A stretch of 64,000 nt of DNA from Rufibacter roseus (GTDB taxonomy: Bacteria; Bacteroidota; Bacteroidia; Cytophagales; Hymenobacteraceae), in the NCBI RefSeq assembly GCF_001647285.1, contig NZ_LRML01000002.1:186001-250000 (forward strand), read 5' to 3'. This document shows positions 62,800-64,000 of the stretch, in pieces (positions within the stretch are counted from its first letter, which is position 1; each line of letters opens with the position of its first letter). A model generated the notes under the pieces. The model did not search any database, was not told the origin of the DNA, and saw nothing but the letters and a program-made list of their open reading frames with translations. A program made the position numbers and the translations under genes.

Positions 62800-63219
62800 T
62801 TATCTGTCCAAAACGGCCATGGTGATGCGGCTTATGCAAACTAAATCACCGGCCTCTGAGGTAATACGGATTTCCCAGACCTGGGTGCGGCGGCCCACAT
62901 GAAGCGCAGTAGCTTTTCCATACACATACCCGCTGCGCACGCTCTTAATGTGGTTAGCGTTAATCTCCAGCCCCACGCAATACTGCTTACCCAAGTCTAA
63001 GAACATGGTGGCACCAACACTTCCTAAAGTTTCAGCTAGCGCTACAGATGCCCCCCCATGCAAAAGACCCATGGGCTGGTGCGTGCGGTGGTCTACCGGC
63101 ATACGCCCCACAAGGTAATCATCGCCAATTTCGGTATACTCTATACCAATGTGTTCGCCCATTGTATTTTTGTTCCAGCTATTTAGCTGCTCCAACGAGA
63201 CATCCGCGCGTCTTTTCAT
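62800..63219 (-). CDS. menI: 1,4-Dihydroxy-2-naphthoyl-CoA hydrolase-like thioesterase (MenI/YdiI type)
   Basis: 139 residues, a hotdog thioesterase closely resembling E. coli YdiI over its full length: LEQLNSWNKNTMGEHIGIEY, GRMPVDHRTHQPMGLLHGGASVALAETLGSVGA (with HGG and catalytic Glu in AETLGS), ALHVGRRTQVWEIRI. It releases DHNA from DHNA-CoA. It starts the minus-strand men run, 7 bp before menF. Broad-specificity acyl-CoA hydrolysis is the alternative. Confidence 0.85.
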   Translation of the reverse strand: MKRRADVSLEQLNSWNKNTMGEHIGIEYTEIGDDYLVGRMPVDHRTHQPMGLLHGGASVALAETLGSVGATMFLDLGKQYCVGLEINANHIKSVRSGYVYGKATALHVGRRTQVWEIRITSEAGDLVCISRITMAVLDR

Positions 63220-63273
63220 CCGTAGTATTCGTATTTATGCCCTACCTTTAGGGTCTGCAAATTAGCGTAAAAA

Positions 63274-63888
63274 TTGAGCCTCAAAAAAATATACCTCATC
63301 CGCCACGGCCAAACTGACCTTAACCTACAGGGTATAGTGCAGGGAAGCGGCGTAGACAGTTCCCTCAATGATACCGGCCGCTGGCAGGCAGATAAATTCT
63401 TCGACGCCTACCAACATGTTCCTTTTGACAAAATCTATACGTCGGCGCTGCAGCGCAGTGTGCAGAGCGTGCAAAAGTTCATTGATTTAGGCATACCCCA
63501 TGAGCGGCACGCCGGGCTAAACGAGATAAGCTGGGGCCACCGTGAGGGCACCAGAATAACCCCAGAGGAAGATGCCTATTATTATGAGATGCTGGAGCGC
63601 TGGAACCAGGGAGAGACGGATGTGCCCATTGAGGGCGGTGAAAGCCCCCAGCAAGTAGCTGACCGCCAAAAACCGGTGCTGGACCTGATACTCTCCCGCC
63701 CCGAGGAAGAAACTATACTGGTTTGCATGCACGGCCGAGCCATGCGGGTACTGCTGGCTCAAATTCTGAACTACCCCCTGCACCAGATGGACCGCTTTGT
63801 GCACCAGAACCTTTGCCTGTATCTTCTGAACCATACTGGTTCTATGTATTGGGTTGAACGCTTTGCCGATGTATCACATTTGGCCTGA
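63274..63888 (+). CDS. Histidine phosphatase family protein
   Basis: 204 residues with TTG start (63274). The catalytic RHG motif is at residues 8-10 (YLIRHGQTDLN), then YTSALQRSVQSVQ, GLNEISWGHREGTR and the second catalytic His in VCMHGRAMRVLLAQ. It belongs to the phosphoglycerate-mutase-like branch; substrate unknown (alpha-ribazole phosphatase or broad phosphatase are alternatives). A weak -7-like TACCTTTA lies at 63243. Confidence 0.88.
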   Translation: MSLKKIYLIRHGQTDLNLQGIVQGSGVDSSLNDTGRWQADKFFDAYQHVPFDKIYTSALQRSVQSVQKFIDLGIPHERHAGLNEISWGHREGTRITPEEDAYYYEMLERWNQGETDVPIEGGESPQQVADRQKPVLDLILSRPEEETILVCMHGRAMRVLLAQILNYPLHQMDRFVHQNLCLYLLNHTGSMYWVERFADVSHLA

Positions 63889-63908
63889 AAATGAAAGTGA
63901 ACTTTACT

Positions 63909-63944
63909 GTTTTAGACCTGTTTTTTTGAAAATAGCTCAAAAAC
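63909..63944. repeat. 36-bp palindromic element, copy 25
   Basis: gttttagacctg / tagctcaaaaac arms. It starts 21 bp after the phosphatase stop and is the rightmost copy. Confidence 0.85.
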
Positions 63945-64000
63945 GCCTGCATATTCTCTTTAAACCTTATTTGTATTAGAGCATTTTTGCCTCTATTTTT

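Noticed and set aside
9547-63944. CRISPR array
   Set aside because: The repeated 36-mers are dispersed by kilobases, are palindromic and diverged, and have no regular spacers or cas genes.

Overview
The window looks like chromosomal DNA of an aerobic, gliding-type Bacteroidetes, most likely order Cytophagales (Hymenobacteraceae-like; genus not determined). The reasons are: two proteins ending in the type B gliding-motility/T9SS sorting domain, a GldC homologue, promoters of the Bacteroidetes form (TAnnTTTG at -7), few Shine-Dalgarno sites, many lipoproteins, a menaquinone (men) locus, and glutamate-1-semialdehyde aminomutase (hemL). No rRNA, tRNA, CRISPR array, prophage or transposase gene was seen.

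Layout. 1-9.5 kb: an AT-rich surface-polysaccharide cluster (asnB-type amidotransferase cut by the left edge, wecB, four glycosyltransferase/methyltransferase genes, two O-antigen polymerase/ligase-like membrane proteins). 9.6-14.2 kb: hisS-hutH and a T9SS-secreted protein. 14.6-20.6 kb: ybaB, a GT2 gene, pspC, a TPR lipoprotein, pdhB, a small lipoprotein, a methyltransferase. 21.2-26.9 kb: five consecutive two-component genes (two related histidine kinases, two single-domain receivers, one REC-PAS-kinase-REC-HPt hybrid). 27-29.5 kb: DinB-like protein, guaD, ffh. 29.9-42.7 kb: a second polysaccharide region (GT4, deacetylase, flippase, LamG/T9SS protein, GT4, methyltransferase, Gfo/Idh dehydrogenase, DegT aminotransferase, GT2, ftsE). 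42.8-54.6 kb: housekeeping genes (fsa, SRP RNA, guaA, hemL, dcd, gldC, dnaN) with lipoproteins, a thioesterase and a GH5 cellulase whose signal peptide is out of frame. 54.8-63.9 kb: lipoprotein, D-aminoacylase-like amidohydrolase, menE-menB-menD-menF-menI, and a histidine phosphatase.

The most striking feature is not a gene. A short palindromic element, almost always 34-37 bp (usually 36) and built as GTTTTAGGCCTG - T/A-rich centre - CAGGCCTAAAAC, occurs about 25 times from 9.5 kb to the right end, roughly once per 2.2 kb. It usually lies within a few bases of a stop codon. Two copies lie inside coding sequence and one contains a start codon. It is absent from the AT-rich polysaccharide cluster at the left. 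A second repeat class consists of inverted repeats whose arms are degenerate heptanucleotide repeats (four loci), and there is one MITE-like element with 27-bp terminal inverted repeats inside the men locus. I know of no published name for any of these and could not search.

Functionally the two polysaccharide regions together could supply nucleotide-sugar synthesis (wecB, dehydrogenase, aminotransferase), glycosyl transfer, flipping, polymerisation and chain trimming. ffh and its RNA partner are both present. The men locus encodes isochorismate synthase, SEPHCHC synthase, OSB-CoA ligase, DHNA-CoA synthase and a DHNA-CoA thioesterase, but menH, menC and menA are not in this window.
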